From an uncultured Eubacteriales bacterium (GTDB lineage: Bacteria > Bacillota > Clostridia > Oscillospirales > Butyricicoccaceae): a stretch of DNA of 54,048 nucleotides. The notes under the pieces were generated by a model. The model made no database searches. It saw only the letters and a list, made by a program, of their open reading frames with translations, and had not been told where the DNA came from. Shown piece after piece: positions 13,436 through 20,274 of the stretch. The stretch spans positions 1-54,048 of the forward strand of contig CAJTUM010000013.1 in the NCBI GenBank assembly GCA_910579575.1. The letters run 5' to 3'. The position numbers and the translations under genes were made by a program. Numbering within the stretch: the first letter of the stretch is position 1; every line of letters starts with the position of its first letter.

Positions 13436-13633
13436 ATGCGCCCAAATCTAAAAAAAGCCCGCCAAGAGGCGGGCCTGACCCAGCAGCAGCTAGCGGACAA
13501 GCTGGGGATTAGCGAAAGATATTATCGTTTTATAGAAGCAGGAACTCGCGATGGCGATTTTGCGTTGTGGGACACATTGGAAGACTTATTTGGAATCCAT
13601 CAAAGAATCCTTCGGGAAATCTCGCCCCACTAA
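13436..13633 (+). CDS. XRE family helix-turn-helix protein (early operon)
   Basis: 65 aa: NLKKARQEAGLTQQQLADKLGISERYYRFIEAGTRDGDFALWDTLEDLFGI. A complete XRE domain with nothing else. GAAGGAGG lies upstream of ATG 13436. Its last 48 bp overlap the end of another XRE gene on the opposite strand (13586-13813). Confidence 0.82.
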   Translation: MRPNLKKARQEAGLTQQQLADKLGISERYYRFIEAGTRDGDFALWDTLEDLFGIHQRILREISPH

Positions 13634-13813
13634 TTGATCCAAAGACACATCAAGCTTATCTGCAAGAGCAATCAAAAACGATAAATTGGGTTCGCGAGCG
13701 CCTAATTCATAGTTTCGATATCCACGAACGGTAATTCCAAGTATCTTGGCCATTTCGGCCTGCGTGCATCCGATCATCAGCCGGTACTCTTTTAAGCGAT
13801 TAGCAAAGTCCAT
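13586..13813 (-). CDS. XRE family repressor-like protein, minus strand
   Basis: 75 aa: RLKEYRLMIGCTQAEMAKILGITVRGYRNYELGAREPNLSFLIALADKLDVSLDQLVG. It is divergent from the + strand promoter at 13835-13863 whose operators (GAGGAACAAA half-sites) it probably binds. It converges with and overlaps the XRE gene at 13436-13633 by 48 bp. ATG 13813 has AGGAGG upstream. Confidence 0.82.
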   Translation of the reverse strand: MDFANRLKEYRLMIGCTQAEMAKILGITVRGYRNYELGAREPNLSFLIALADKLDVSLDQLVGRDFPKDSLMDSK

Positions 13814-13834
13814 AAAAAAATCCTCCTAAAAGGG

Positions 13835-13892
13835 TTGACAGGCACAATTTGTTCCTCTACAATGAAAAGCGCTATGAGGAACAAAATGTTCC
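13835..13892. promoter_or_regulatory. Rightward promoter with GAGGAACAAA operators
   Basis: TTGACA (13835-13840) and TACAAT (13858-13863), 17-nt spacing. TTTGTTCCTC (13848-13857) and GAGGAACAAA (13876-13885) are perfect 10-bp inverted arms, and the second overlaps GGAACAAAATGTTCC (13878-13892). One arm lies inside the promoter spacer, so binding would repress. The minus-strand XRE gene starts 22 nt to the left. Confidence 0.75.
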
Positions 13893-13951
13893 CTATCAAA
13901 AAGCAAACATACAATTCGTTTTATTCTATCACGAAAAGGAGGAACGGGCAA

Positions 13952-14146
13952 ATGGCAATGAGGTACAAATACGGTATTGGGCCGGAGACAGAGGCTTGCG
14001 CGAACTGCGAGCATTTTTATCAGCATTATATTTGGACCAGATATGGGTATGAATCCATTGCTGCGGGGCACTGCGTCTATCCGCGGGTGAAGAGTAGGAA
14101 AATTTATGACTGCTGCGAATATTTTGAAAAGGAAAGGAGCAAATGA
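13952..14146 (+). CDS. Small Cys-rich protein (duplicated gene, copy 2)
   Basis: 64 aa from ATG 13952, with AAAGGAGG upstream. It repeats the 13234-13428 product with a few changes (GPETEACANCEHFYQ; RVKSRKIYDCCEYFEKE). The DNA is also nearly identical over most of the gene, so the duplication is recent. The copies are separated by an XRE pair and have different promoters. Confidence 0.75.
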   Translation: MAMRYKYGIGPETEACANCEHFYQHYIWTRYGYESIAAGHCVYPRVKSRKIYDCCEYFEKERSK

Positions 14147-14148
14147 AA

Positions 14149-14376
14149 ATGCTGGAAATAGAGCGAATCCAGCGGCAGCTAAGCGAGTTGGAAGAATGGT
14201 CTGCTCGGCTGGCGGGGGAAATCAGCCTCCTGAACGCCGTCCAGATTGCCCTGGAGGAAGGACACGCCACGACACAAGGGCTGACTCCTGGGCTGTTTGC
14301 CCTGTTGGGGCATTTCCTCCAGCTGCAAGAGCAGTTGGATCGGGAGCTGGAGGCGGCCAAAGCGCTGCTGGATTGA
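14149..14376 (+). CDS. Small helical phage protein, unknown
   Basis: 75 aa (LEIERIQRQLSELEEWSARLAGEISLLNAVQIALEEG, later GHFLQLQEQLDRELEAAKALLD), strongly coiled-coil. ATG 14149 has GGAAAGGAG 9 nt upstream, better than ATG 14143. Early operon; no family recognised. Confidence 0.6.
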   Translation: MLEIERIQRQLSELEEWSARLAGEISLLNAVQIALEEGHATTQGLTPGLFALLGHFLQLQEQLDRELEAAKALLD

Positions 14377-14421
14377 AGAGAAGCGAAGCAAGAAAACAGT
14401 TTAATGAAAGGCGGCGACAGT

Positions 14422-14679
14422 ATGCCAAGAACCAAACTGAGCGAGGCCGTGCCGGATACGATGGCGGTTTTCAAGCTCATTGAGCGTTATATCAAGATCG
14501 AGCGGGGCTACACAGTAGAAGAGACAGTGGAGCGGACCGGGTATAGCAAGGGGCTTTATTACCGCCGGAGCAATAATCCCAAGGATTTTTCTCTGGATGA
14601 ACTGCGCCGTTTTGGACGGATTTTGAAAATCCCACCAGAGGAGATGCTGGCGGTTATTGCAGCGGCATTGCGCTATTAG
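14422..14679 (+). CDS. Helix-turn-helix-like early protein
   Basis: 85 aa from ATG 14422 (PRTKLSEAVPDTMAVFKLIERYIKIERG), with TVEETVERTGYSKGLYYRRSNNPKDFSLDELRRFGRILKIPPEEML matching an XRE-like fold. Likely DNA-binding; target unknown. Confidence 0.6.
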   Translation: MPRTKLSEAVPDTMAVFKLIERYIKIERGYTVEETVERTGYSKGLYYRRSNNPKDFSLDELRRFGRILKIPPEEMLAVIAAALRY

Positions 14680-14714
14680 ATTTCGGTTGTGTTACAGAAA
14701 GAGAAGAAAGAAAA

Positions 14715-14948
14715 ATGAAAGACCCAGCTATGAAGCAGGCGGATTTCAGCAGGACTTGCCAGGGCTGCGAGTATGTCCAAAAGGGACAATGGGATAAAAA
14801 GCGGATTTTTTACTACTGCGCTGCTCCAGGGCCACAACAGGGATATTCGGTGGGAATCGAGCGATATCTTCCCTATATTCCAGCCTGGTGCGAAAAGCTG
14901 AACAGAATGGAATTGGAGAGCGGAGAATATGACGGAGCGAGGGTTTAA
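14715..14948 (+). CDS. Small Cys-rich early protein
   Basis: 77 aa with CQGCEYV, a YYCAAPG segment and a C-terminal WCEK, consistent with a small zinc-binding module. Stops 20 bp inside the replication initiator gene, so the two are translationally coupled. Function unknown. Confidence 0.6.
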   Translation: MKDPAMKQADFSRTCQGCEYVQKGQWDKKRIFYYCAAPGPQQGYSVGIERYLPYIPAWCEKLNRMELESGEYDGARV

Positions 14949-15771
14949 GGGCGTATGGATTCCCCGGGAGATTTGGCTGCATCCGGGGCTGACCTTGCAG
15001 GAGAAAATCCTGCTGGCGGAGATCGACAGCCTGGATAATGAGAATGGCTGTTTTGCCAATAACAAGCATTTTTCGGAATTTCTGAATATCAGCCAGCGGC
15101 GAGTACAGGAGTTGCTCAAGAGTTTGAAGGATAAAGGGTACATTGAGATAACTTTTCTCCGTGGCCCTGGAGAAAACGCCATGGATAACCGCGTGATGCG
15201 GGTGGTTTCCTCTGCCTATCCCCAGCCGGAAGAGGCGGCGCGGAATCCCGCGCAGGGGGGCGCGGAAAACCGCGTGCCCCCCACGAAGAAAACCGCGCAG
15301 GGGTACGCGGAATCCCGCGCAGCCCTATATAAGGATGAGAAAACCAAGTTAGAGAACCAAGAGAGTATTACCCCCCTAAATCCCCCCGGTCGCGGCGGCG
15401 CGACGGCCAGACTACGGGGCGGGGAGGCGGGCGACAGCGCCAATGGCCTCTGCGCAAAGGGCGGCAACGGCCTTGAAGGATTCGCGGAGTTTTGGACGGC
15501 ATATCCCCGGAAAAAGAGCAAGGCCGCCGCGGAGCGGGCCTGGGCCAAGATTCGCCCGGGGGAGGAGCTGCAAGCGGAAATTTTAGCCGCCCTGGAGCAG
15601 GCCAAACAGAGCCGGGACTGGCAAAAAGAGGGCGGACAATACATCCCCTACCCCGCCACCTGGCTCAACGCCAGAGGATGGGAAGACGAGCTGGAGCCGG
15701 CTGCGCCCGAGCGGAGGCAGCCCACATTTACCGAAATTGCAGAAATGATGGACGGAGGCGAGTTATTTTGA
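14929..15771 (+). CDS. Phage replication initiator (winged-helix/DnaD-type replisome organiser)
   Basis: 280 aa. The N-terminal winged helix (about residues 1-95) reads FKGVWIPREIWLHPGLTLQEKILLAEIDSL...NNKHFSEFLNISQRRVQELLKSLKDKGYIEI. A low-complexity linker (about 100-180) is followed by a C-terminal module with FAEFWTAYPRKKSKAAAERAWAKIRP and YPATWLNARGWEDE. This is the layout of Gram-positive phage initiators that bind the phage origin, often inside their own gene, and recruit the helicase loader. The linker contains one copy of a 37-bp repeat also found in the next gene. The stop overlaps the next start. Confidence 0.85.
   Translation: MTERGFKGVWIPREIWLHPGLTLQEKILLAEIDSLDNENGCFANNKHFSEFLNISQRRVQELLKSLKDKGYIEITFLRGPGENAMDNRVMRVVSSAYPQPEEAARNPAQGGAENRVPPTKKTAQGYAESRAALYKDEKTKLENQESITPLNPPGRGGATARLRGGEAGDSANGLCAKGGNGLEGFAEFWTAYPRKKSKAAAERAWAKIRPGEELQAEILAALEQAKQSRDWQKEGGQYIPYPATWLNARGWEDELEPAAPERRQPTFTEIAEMMDGGELF
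15391..15427 (+). repeat. 37-bp intragenic repeat, copy 1
   Basis: Begins CGCGGCGGCGCGACGGCC and matches 16254-16290 at 34 of 37 positions. Both copies lie in the linker or tail of consecutive replication genes and are read in the same frame, encoding RGGATA-x-LRG-x-E. It may be a palindromic-type mobile repeat that tolerates insertion in coding sequence. Confidence 0.7.
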
Positions 15772-16352
15772 CCAGAAAAGAAACCGGCGCGGTGATGGAT
15801 ATCTTGCGGGTGGCCTATCCCCAGTTTTACCGAGGCGTTGACAGCCGGGATATTGCCCTGACGGTGCAGCTTTGGGCGGAAATGTTTGCCCAAGACGACG
15901 TGAAAACCGTGCTGGCGGCGGTGAAACGCCTGATCGCCCTGGATACCCGGGGCTTCCCGCCGGCCATCGGGGCGGTGAAAGAGCAGGTCTGGCGGCTCCA
16001 GCATCCCCAGGAGCTGGACGCCGCCGGGGCCTGGGCCCTGGCCGCCAAGGCGGTGAATTCCCCAGATTACGAGGCCGCCTTCGCCGCCCTGCCCGAGGAG
16101 GTCCGCCAGGTCGTGGGCTCCCCCGCCCAGCTGGCCCAGTGGGGACGGATGGAGGAAAGCGCTTTCCAAAGCGTGGCGGCAAGCAATTTCCAGAAAAATT
16201 ATCGGGAACGGATGAACCGGCGCAAGGAAAAGGCCGTCGCCGCCTGCCTGGGCCGCGGCGGCGCGACGGCCGAACTACGGGGCGAGGAGGATTCTTTCGC
16301 CTTGGGCGACGGCGCCAGGGGCCTCGGACAGGAAGGAGGGGAGCAGGCGTGA
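15768..16352 (+). CDS. Replicative helicase loader/inhibitor (G39P-like)
   Basis: 194 aa from TTG 15768, which overlaps the TGA of the preceding gene; GGAGG sits upstream and no ATG fits. The N-terminus MTRKETGAVMDILRVAYPQF and LTVQLWAEMFAQDDVKTVLAAVKRLIALDTRGFPPAIGAVKEQV match the SPP1 G39P family, which delivers the DnaB-type helicase to the initiator-bound origin. The phage has no helicase of its own here, so it presumably recruits the host enzyme. The C-terminal tail carries the second 37-bp repeat. Confidence 0.85.
   Translation: MTRKETGAVMDILRVAYPQFYRGVDSRDIALTVQLWAEMFAQDDVKTVLAAVKRLIALDTRGFPPAIGAVKEQVWRLQHPQELDAAGAWALAAKAVNSPDYEAAFAALPEEVRQVVGSPAQLAQWGRMEESAFQSVAASNFQKNYRERMNRRKEKAVAACLGRGGATAELRGEEDSFALGDGARGLGQEGGEQA
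16254..16290 (+). repeat. 37-bp intragenic repeat, copy 2
   Basis: Partner of 15391-15427. A separate identical 20-mer (16226-16245) just upstream recurs at 18398-18417 inside a broken small ORF. Confidence 0.7.
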
Positions 16353-16750
16353 AGGGAAGTATCGCGGCGATCAACCAGGAGGCCCGGGAGCGGGGGATGA
16401 GCTATGGGAAATATCTGGCGTTTCGGGCCGCGCAAAAGGCCCTGGCCTCGGCCACAAAGGGAGAAACGACCGCCAAGCCAAAACGGGATGTGCCTCCCGG
16501 CGCTGGCCGGGGGCTGGCGGAGATACGGAGGGAGCAGGCCGCCAAACGGGGACAGGCTCTGCGGCAGGCCAGGCTTCGGGCCGGGCTGAGCCTGGAGCAG
16601 GCCGCCTGGCGGATGGACGTGACGGCCTCCGCCGTCCGCCAGTGGGAAACCGGGAAAAAACGGCCCAAGCCGCAATCCCAGCGCAAGATCGCCCAGGCAT
16701 ACGGCCTGGAGCCGGCGGAGCTGGAGCGGATGCTGGAGGCCCGGCCATGA
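16349..16750 (+). CDS. XRE helix-turn-helix protein of the replication module
   Basis: 133 aa from GTG 16349, with GGAAGGAGG 9 nt upstream. The N-terminal ~60 residues are basic (SIAAINQEARERGMSYGKYLAFRAAQKAL). The C-terminal helix-turn-helix reads LRQARLRAGLSLEQAAWRMDVTASAVRQWETGKKRPKPQSQRKIAQAYGL. It may modulate replication or late transcription. The following gene starts inside its last codons. Confidence 0.75.
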   Translation: MKGSIAAINQEARERGMSYGKYLAFRAAQKALASATKGETTAKPKRDVPPGAGRGLAEIRREQAAKRGQALRQARLRAGLSLEQAAWRMDVTASAVRQWETGKKRPKPQSQRKIAQAYGLEPAELERMLEARP

Positions 16751-16944
16751 TCCGCTGCTGCCGCCATTGCCAGCGGCGGCGGGCCGGGTGTCATGGGGAC
16801 TGCCCGGATTACCGGGCGGAGCGGGAGAATCACCTGCGCCAAGCCGAGGCCGCCTGGCGGGAAAAACAAGGCCGCGCCGGGGCCGACGGCGTGTTGATCC
16901 AGCGGGCGCGGAAGATGGAGAAAAGGAGGCGGGGCAAAGCATGA
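16747..16944 (+). CDS. Small Cys-rich phage protein
   Basis: 65 aa from ATG 16747 (ATGA overlap with the previous stop): MIRCCRHCQRRRAGCHGDCPDYRAERENHLRQAEAAW. Five cysteines in 19 residues suggest zinc binding, and the tail is a basic helix. This type recurs in Clostridia phage replication regions. Role unknown. Confidence 0.65.
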   Translation: MIRCCRHCQRRRAGCHGDCPDYRAERENHLRQAEAAWREKQGRAGADGVLIQRARKMEKRRRGKA

Positions 16945-17165
16945 GCGAGCGTCAGGACCCCCGGCTGCTGCATTGGTATGAGGAGATTTGCTGCCCGGTA
17001 TGCGGCGGGCGGGTGAACAGCTGGGACAAGCGGATATCCCGGGCGCTGGGATACAAGGCCATTGTGTGCGAGGGCTGCATTGCCAAGGAATACGGCGTGA
17101 CGGTGGAAGAGCTGCGGGATACCATGGAAAACCATTTTGGCCTGGTCCCATGCCCGGGGGTTTAG
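16941..17165 (+). CDS. Small zinc-finger-like protein
   Basis: 74 aa with two CxxC knuckles, CCPVCGGR near residue 17 and VCEGCIAKEYGVTVEELRD near 43, so probably one zinc ribbon. AAAGGAGG lies upstream of ATG 16941, which overlaps the previous stop. Confidence 0.7.
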   Translation: MSERQDPRLLHWYEEICCPVCGGRVNSWDKRISRALGYKAIVCEGCIAKEYGVTVEELRDTMENHFGLVPCPGV

Positions 17166-17168
17166 GCT

Positions 17169-18302
17169 ATGGAGCGGAACCTTGTCACAAAGCGTCTGCT
17201 GGCAGAGGGCTGGGACAAAAGCCGGACCCCGCCGGGGATGCGGGATTGGAACGAGTTCTACGGCGGCTGGGAATATGACTGGAAGACGCTTTCCGCCATG
17301 ACCTTTGAAACCCCCTGCGGGCTGCTGGAAAAGGGCAGCCGGTTCGGAAACGGCCATATGAGCTATGGCGGGATAGATTGGACGGCGGGAAACGACTGCC
17401 CCACAATTACCTGCCCCCGGTTTTCGGCTCAGCATTGCCAGCTGCGGCATCCGGCTTTGCGTCAGGAGGCGATGGAGAACCGGGCCGGCACGATACAATC
17501 TTGCGCCTGCCGCCGGACAGATCGGCCTTATACCTATCAGGGCAGCGTGGAGCAGGTTTTGAAACAACTGGAGGACGAGGCGGAGGAGCTATGGCGGCAA
17601 TTTGGAGCCAAGCGCGGCGGGCGGGTTTGCCGCTGGCACAGTTGGTTTAACCGTACCACAAAAACTTGGTCTATCCGCTATGACCCCATGGTGTGTGCTC
17701 AAGAACAGCTCCATTGCGCATATTGCCCTATCCTGGGCAAGGAGCTGGACCGCAAAAAGGGAAATGTGTTTTATGACGTGCGCTCCAGCTGGATAGAACC
17801 TGCCCAGGGTCTATTCCCAGCGGAGCAAAAGCAGGCGGTGGAAAAGGGGAAAAAGCTGCTGGACAAACCCGTTTCCCTGACCATCTGCCAGGCTATTGTG
17901 GATTATGGGCTGCACGATGTGCGGGCGACGTTGGAGCTGAATTGGTCCTGGAGGAAGTTTCGAGATCCATCCTTGCAAATTGAGGCAGTGAATTTCCGGG
18001 CAGTGCGCAAGGATACCCGGGATCTGCTCCAGGACCTGCGGGACGTGGCCGACGACATTCAGGTAACCCATGCGGCGGACGAGCTGAAGGTTGCTAAGGA
18101 GCAGAAAAAGGCCCGCCGGCAGGCGGCCAAGGCGGCAAAAGCCCAGCAGGTGCAGCGGCTGATCCGGCAAAAGGGTTGGGACGCCCTGGACGTCCGGCAA
18201 AAACGCCAGGCCGAAAAGCTGCTGGGGGCTGATGGAATCGACCAGGCCGAAAAGCTGCGGCAGCAAGACAAGCCCCAGGCCCGGCAGCTGGAGCTATTTT
18301 GA
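17169..18302 (+). CDS. Cys/Trp-rich phage protein, unknown function
   Basis: 377 aa. The N-terminal two thirds hold many cysteines and histidines in pairs: CPTITCPRF, SCACRRTDR, CRWHSWFNR, CAYCPILG. This points to a metal-bound or Fe-S-like core. The C-terminal third is a charged helix (KVAKEQKKARRQAAKAAKAQQVQRLIRQKG). It lies between the helicase-loader genes and the HUH Rep-like gene, so a role in replication or recombination is likely. I do not recognise the family. Confidence 0.7.
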   Translation: MERNLVTKRLLAEGWDKSRTPPGMRDWNEFYGGWEYDWKTLSAMTFETPCGLLEKGSRFGNGHMSYGGIDWTAGNDCPTITCPRFSAQHCQLRHPALRQEAMENRAGTIQSCACRRTDRPYTYQGSVEQVLKQLEDEAEELWRQFGAKRGGRVCRWHSWFNRTTKTWSIRYDPMVCAQEQLHCAYCPILGKELDRKKGNVFYDVRSSWIEPAQGLFPAEQKQAVEKGKKLLDKPVSLTICQAIVDYGLHDVRATLELNWSWRKFRDPSLQIEAVNFRAVRKDTRDLLQDLRDVADDIQVTHAADELKVAKEQKKARRQAAKAAKAQQVQRLIRQKGWDALDVRQKRQAEKLLGADGIDQAEKLRQQDKPQARQLELF

Positions 18303-18328
18303 TCGGTTGAAGGGAGGGGCGATTGAGC

Positions 18329-18460
18329 ATGGAAGACAAATTCCCGGACAGGCTGCGGGAGCTGAGGCGGGAGAAAGGCGTGAGTTGCAAGGTGGCGGGA
18401 AAAGGCCGTCGCCGCCTCCTTGCTGGCAGACATTACGGAGCGAGCGGCGCTGGAGGATGA
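18329..18460 (+). pseudogene. Truncated XRE-like ORF
   Basis: A 43-aa ORF starting MEDKFPDRLRELRREKGVS, the usual opening of an XRE regulator, then losing all similarity (CKVAGKGRRRLLAG...). The break coincides with a 20-mer (18398-18417) identical to 16226-16245. In another frame the tail reads WREKAVAASLLADITERAALED. This looks like a recombination scar rather than a functional gene, but expression of the short peptide is possible (AGGGAGGGG upstream). Confidence 0.45.
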
Positions 18461-18463
18461 AAC

Positions 18464-19234
18464 ATGGCCAAAATCAAACGGCTAAAAATGATTTATGCGG
18501 GGCGGTTGACGCTGGGATTGGTGTATATACCGCCCCGGCCCAGAGATAAAGAGCATATCCGTCAGGCCAGGCAGCGGACGTCTAGCGCGGGCAGAAAAGC
18601 GCTGAACCTGAAAGCCAGCTGCCGCAGGCTGGAGCTGCTGTTGGCCGCCAATTTTGAGAAAGGGGATGCTGTGATCACCCTGACCTATGACCAGCAGAAC
18701 CTGCCGCCTAACAAGAAAGAGGCAGTGAAGCGGGTCAAAAAGCTACTGGCCCGGCTGCGGCAAAGCAAGAAGGCCCAAGGTCAGACCTTGCGCTATATTT
18801 ATGTAACAGAGGGCGCCCATTCCGGCGGACGGCTGCATCATCATCTGGTGTTGGGCGGCGGACAGCAGGATTTGCAGTTGCTGCAAAGTCTTTGGCCCTA
18901 TGGCAGTCATCTCCATGTGGAAAGCCTGGAAACCTATGGCGGCTATGAACCGCTGGCCATGTATCTGACCAAGGAGCCAAGGGAACAGGGGAGACCCAAG
19001 CCAGGGGAGCGGATGTGGAGCGCCAGCCGTAACCTGACCAAGCCCAGGGAAACCAATCAATGGATGGATGAAGCTGCTACATTAACTCCGCCGCCAGGGG
19101 CCATTGTGCTGGATAGCAGCAGCAAGCGAAATGAGTTTGGGGAATTTCTCTATTTGAAATATTTGACACAAGAGCCAAAGCCACGAAAAACCAGGCCGCC
19201 CAAAGGAAAAAAGGCCAAACCTTTTTATTTTTGA
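18464..19234 (+). CDS. HUH-endonuclease-like Rep protein (ORF2/G2P type)
   Basis: 256 aa. Seen: GDAVITLTYDQQNLP (first conserved strand), LRYIYVTEGAHSGGRLHHHLVLGG (HHH, the metal-binding HUH motif) and PLAMYLTKEP (Tyr plus Lys in the catalytic helix). This order is the rolling-circle Rep/relaxase fold. Such proteins nick one strand and covalently hold the 5' end. It ends the early operon, just before the KTR gene and terminator. A basic C-terminus (KTRPPKGKKAKPFYF) could bind DNA. Confidence 0.75.
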   Translation: MAKIKRLKMIYAGRLTLGLVYIPPRPRDKEHIRQARQRTSSAGRKALNLKASCRRLELLLAANFEKGDAVITLTYDQQNLPPNKKEAVKRVKKLLARLRQSKKAQGQTLRYIYVTEGAHSGGRLHHHLVLGGGQQDLQLLQSLWPYGSHLHVESLETYGGYEPLAMYLTKEPREQGRPKPGERMWSASRNLTKPRETNQWMDEAATLTPPPGAIVLDSSSKRNEFGEFLYLKYLTQEPKPRKTRPPKGKKAKPFYF

Positions 19235-19315
19235 CCTTGAAACCATGTATAACAAATGAACAGAGCTATAAAAAGGGGGAAAAGAGGCTTGCAAAAGCAA
19301 ACAAAGGAGCGTATA

Positions 19316-19474
19316 ATGATAGACAAAGAAGGTTGGCTGCTCTGTCCGGTGTGCAAGCGCCGGGTGCTGCGGCTTCGACCAGACACCACGGCCCACAACT
19401 TGCCGGTTTACTGCAAGCGGTGTCGCCGGGAAACGATCGTGAATATTGACCAGAGCCTGAGCCTGAGAGCCTGA
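19316..19474 (+). CDS. Cysteine-rich KTR-type zinc-ribbon protein
   Basis: 52 aa: MIDKEGWLLCPVCKRRVLRLRPDTTAHN then PVYCKRCRRETIVNID. The CPxC...YCxxC pair and the WLLCP..K opening match the short cysteine-rich KTR proteins found in Gram-positive mobile elements. ATG 19316 follows AAAGGAG. The terminator stem starts at its stop codon. Confidence 0.8.
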   Translation: MIDKEGWLLCPVCKRRVLRLRPDTTAHNLPVYCKRCRRETIVNIDQSLSLRA

Positions 19475-19520
19475 GCCGATTGACCAGCGTCGAAACGGAC
19501 GCCGGTTGATCGGCTTTTTT
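19475..19520 (+). terminator. Strong terminator ending the early/replication operon
   Basis: A long imperfect stem of about 16 bp (GCCGATTGACCAGCGTC with GACGCCGGTTGATCGGC) is followed by six T at 19515-19520. It separates replication genes from packaging genes, so late expression needs antitermination or a separate promoter. Confidence 0.88.
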
Positions 19521-19543
19521 GCATTTTTGGGGGTGATTTCCAC

Positions 19544-19900
19544 ATGGCAAATAAACCAATGCGGCCCTGCCGCTATCCGGGCTGCCGACAGCTGACCAAT
19601 CAGGGCTATTGCCCGCAGCACAAGCCCCAAAAAAACCGAAAGCAAAGCGCCCAATGGCATTGGCTCTATGACCTGCCTTTGTGGCGGGATGTGCTGCGGC
19701 CCAGGCAGCTGTTGCAAGAGCCTTGGTGCCGTCAATGCGCCAAAGAGGATCGCCGGGTCCAGGCCACGGTTGTGGACCATATCCGGCCCCATCGGGGAGA
19801 TTGGGCGCTGTTCACGGATCCAGACAATCTGCAAAGCCTTTGCAAAAGCTGTCACGACCGGAAAACTGCCCAGGAAATGCAGCAGCAACTCAGGGCATAG
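19544..19900 (+). CDS. HNH endonuclease of the packaging module
   Basis: 118 aa. N-terminal zinc knuckle CRYPGCRQLTNQGYCPQH; HNH core CRQCAKEDRRVQATVVDHIRPHRGDWALFTDPDNLQSLCKSCHDRKT with the DHI histidine, the N of DPDNLQ and the final CH. HNH proteins next to terminase take part in cos-site cleavage in HK97-type phages. ATG 19544. Confidence 0.92.
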   Translation: MANKPMRPCRYPGCRQLTNQGYCPQHKPQKNRKQSAQWHWLYDLPLWRDVLRPRQLLQEPWCRQCAKEDRRVQATVVDHIRPHRGDWALFTDPDNLQSLCKSCHDRKTAQEMQQQLRA

Positions 19901-20274
19901 CTGGGCAGCTTCAGGCGCGGGCGCCTGGAGTGAGCCTGCGCCTATGCGCCTGGGCGAGCCGAAGGCTTGGCGCAGCAGGGGGGCGGTGAAAAAGTTTCCA
20001 ATTCCGCGCCCCCTACCGCCGGCATCCCTCCGTGAGAGATTTTCTCCCCACCAGGCCAGACACGCGCCTGGAGGCAAGCAACGGGCCTTGGGTGGGGGAG
20101 CGGCCTGGGTGGTGGCGCCATCGGCCTTGGTGGAGCAACCGTATTTTGGCTTTGGCAAAAAAAGATTTACCGGGTCCAGGGGCGGTTTCGCCCCTGGCGG
20201 GGATGCAAGGCGAAGTCCCCAAAGGGGAGTCAGCGTCCCTTGTGAAAAAAGATGGAATGGAAGGAGGGAAGAAA
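19901..20274. other. 374-bp gene-free region between HNH and terS (candidate cos)
   Basis: GC-rich with several hairpins. The clearest is CCAGGGGCG-GTTT-CGCCCCTGG (20176-20197, 9-bp perfect stem). TCCCCAAAGGGGA lies near 20216, and palindromic GGCGCGGGCGCC lies near 19915. The motif GGCGCCATCGGC-TTGG occurs here (about 20116) and again at about 22551 before the next non-coding gap. Its position between HNH and the terminase small subunit is where cos sites of such phages lie. An ORF extending the small subunit upstream to 20032 exists but has no good start. Confidence 0.5.

Noticed and set aside
16830..17567. 245-aa minus-strand ORF in the replication module
   Set aside because: Antisense to three well-supported small genes with overlaps and ribosome binding sites.
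20032..20274. N-terminal extension of the terminase small subunit
   Set aside because: Would place 81 low-complexity residues before the family start; the AAGGAGGG site fits ATG 20275 instead.
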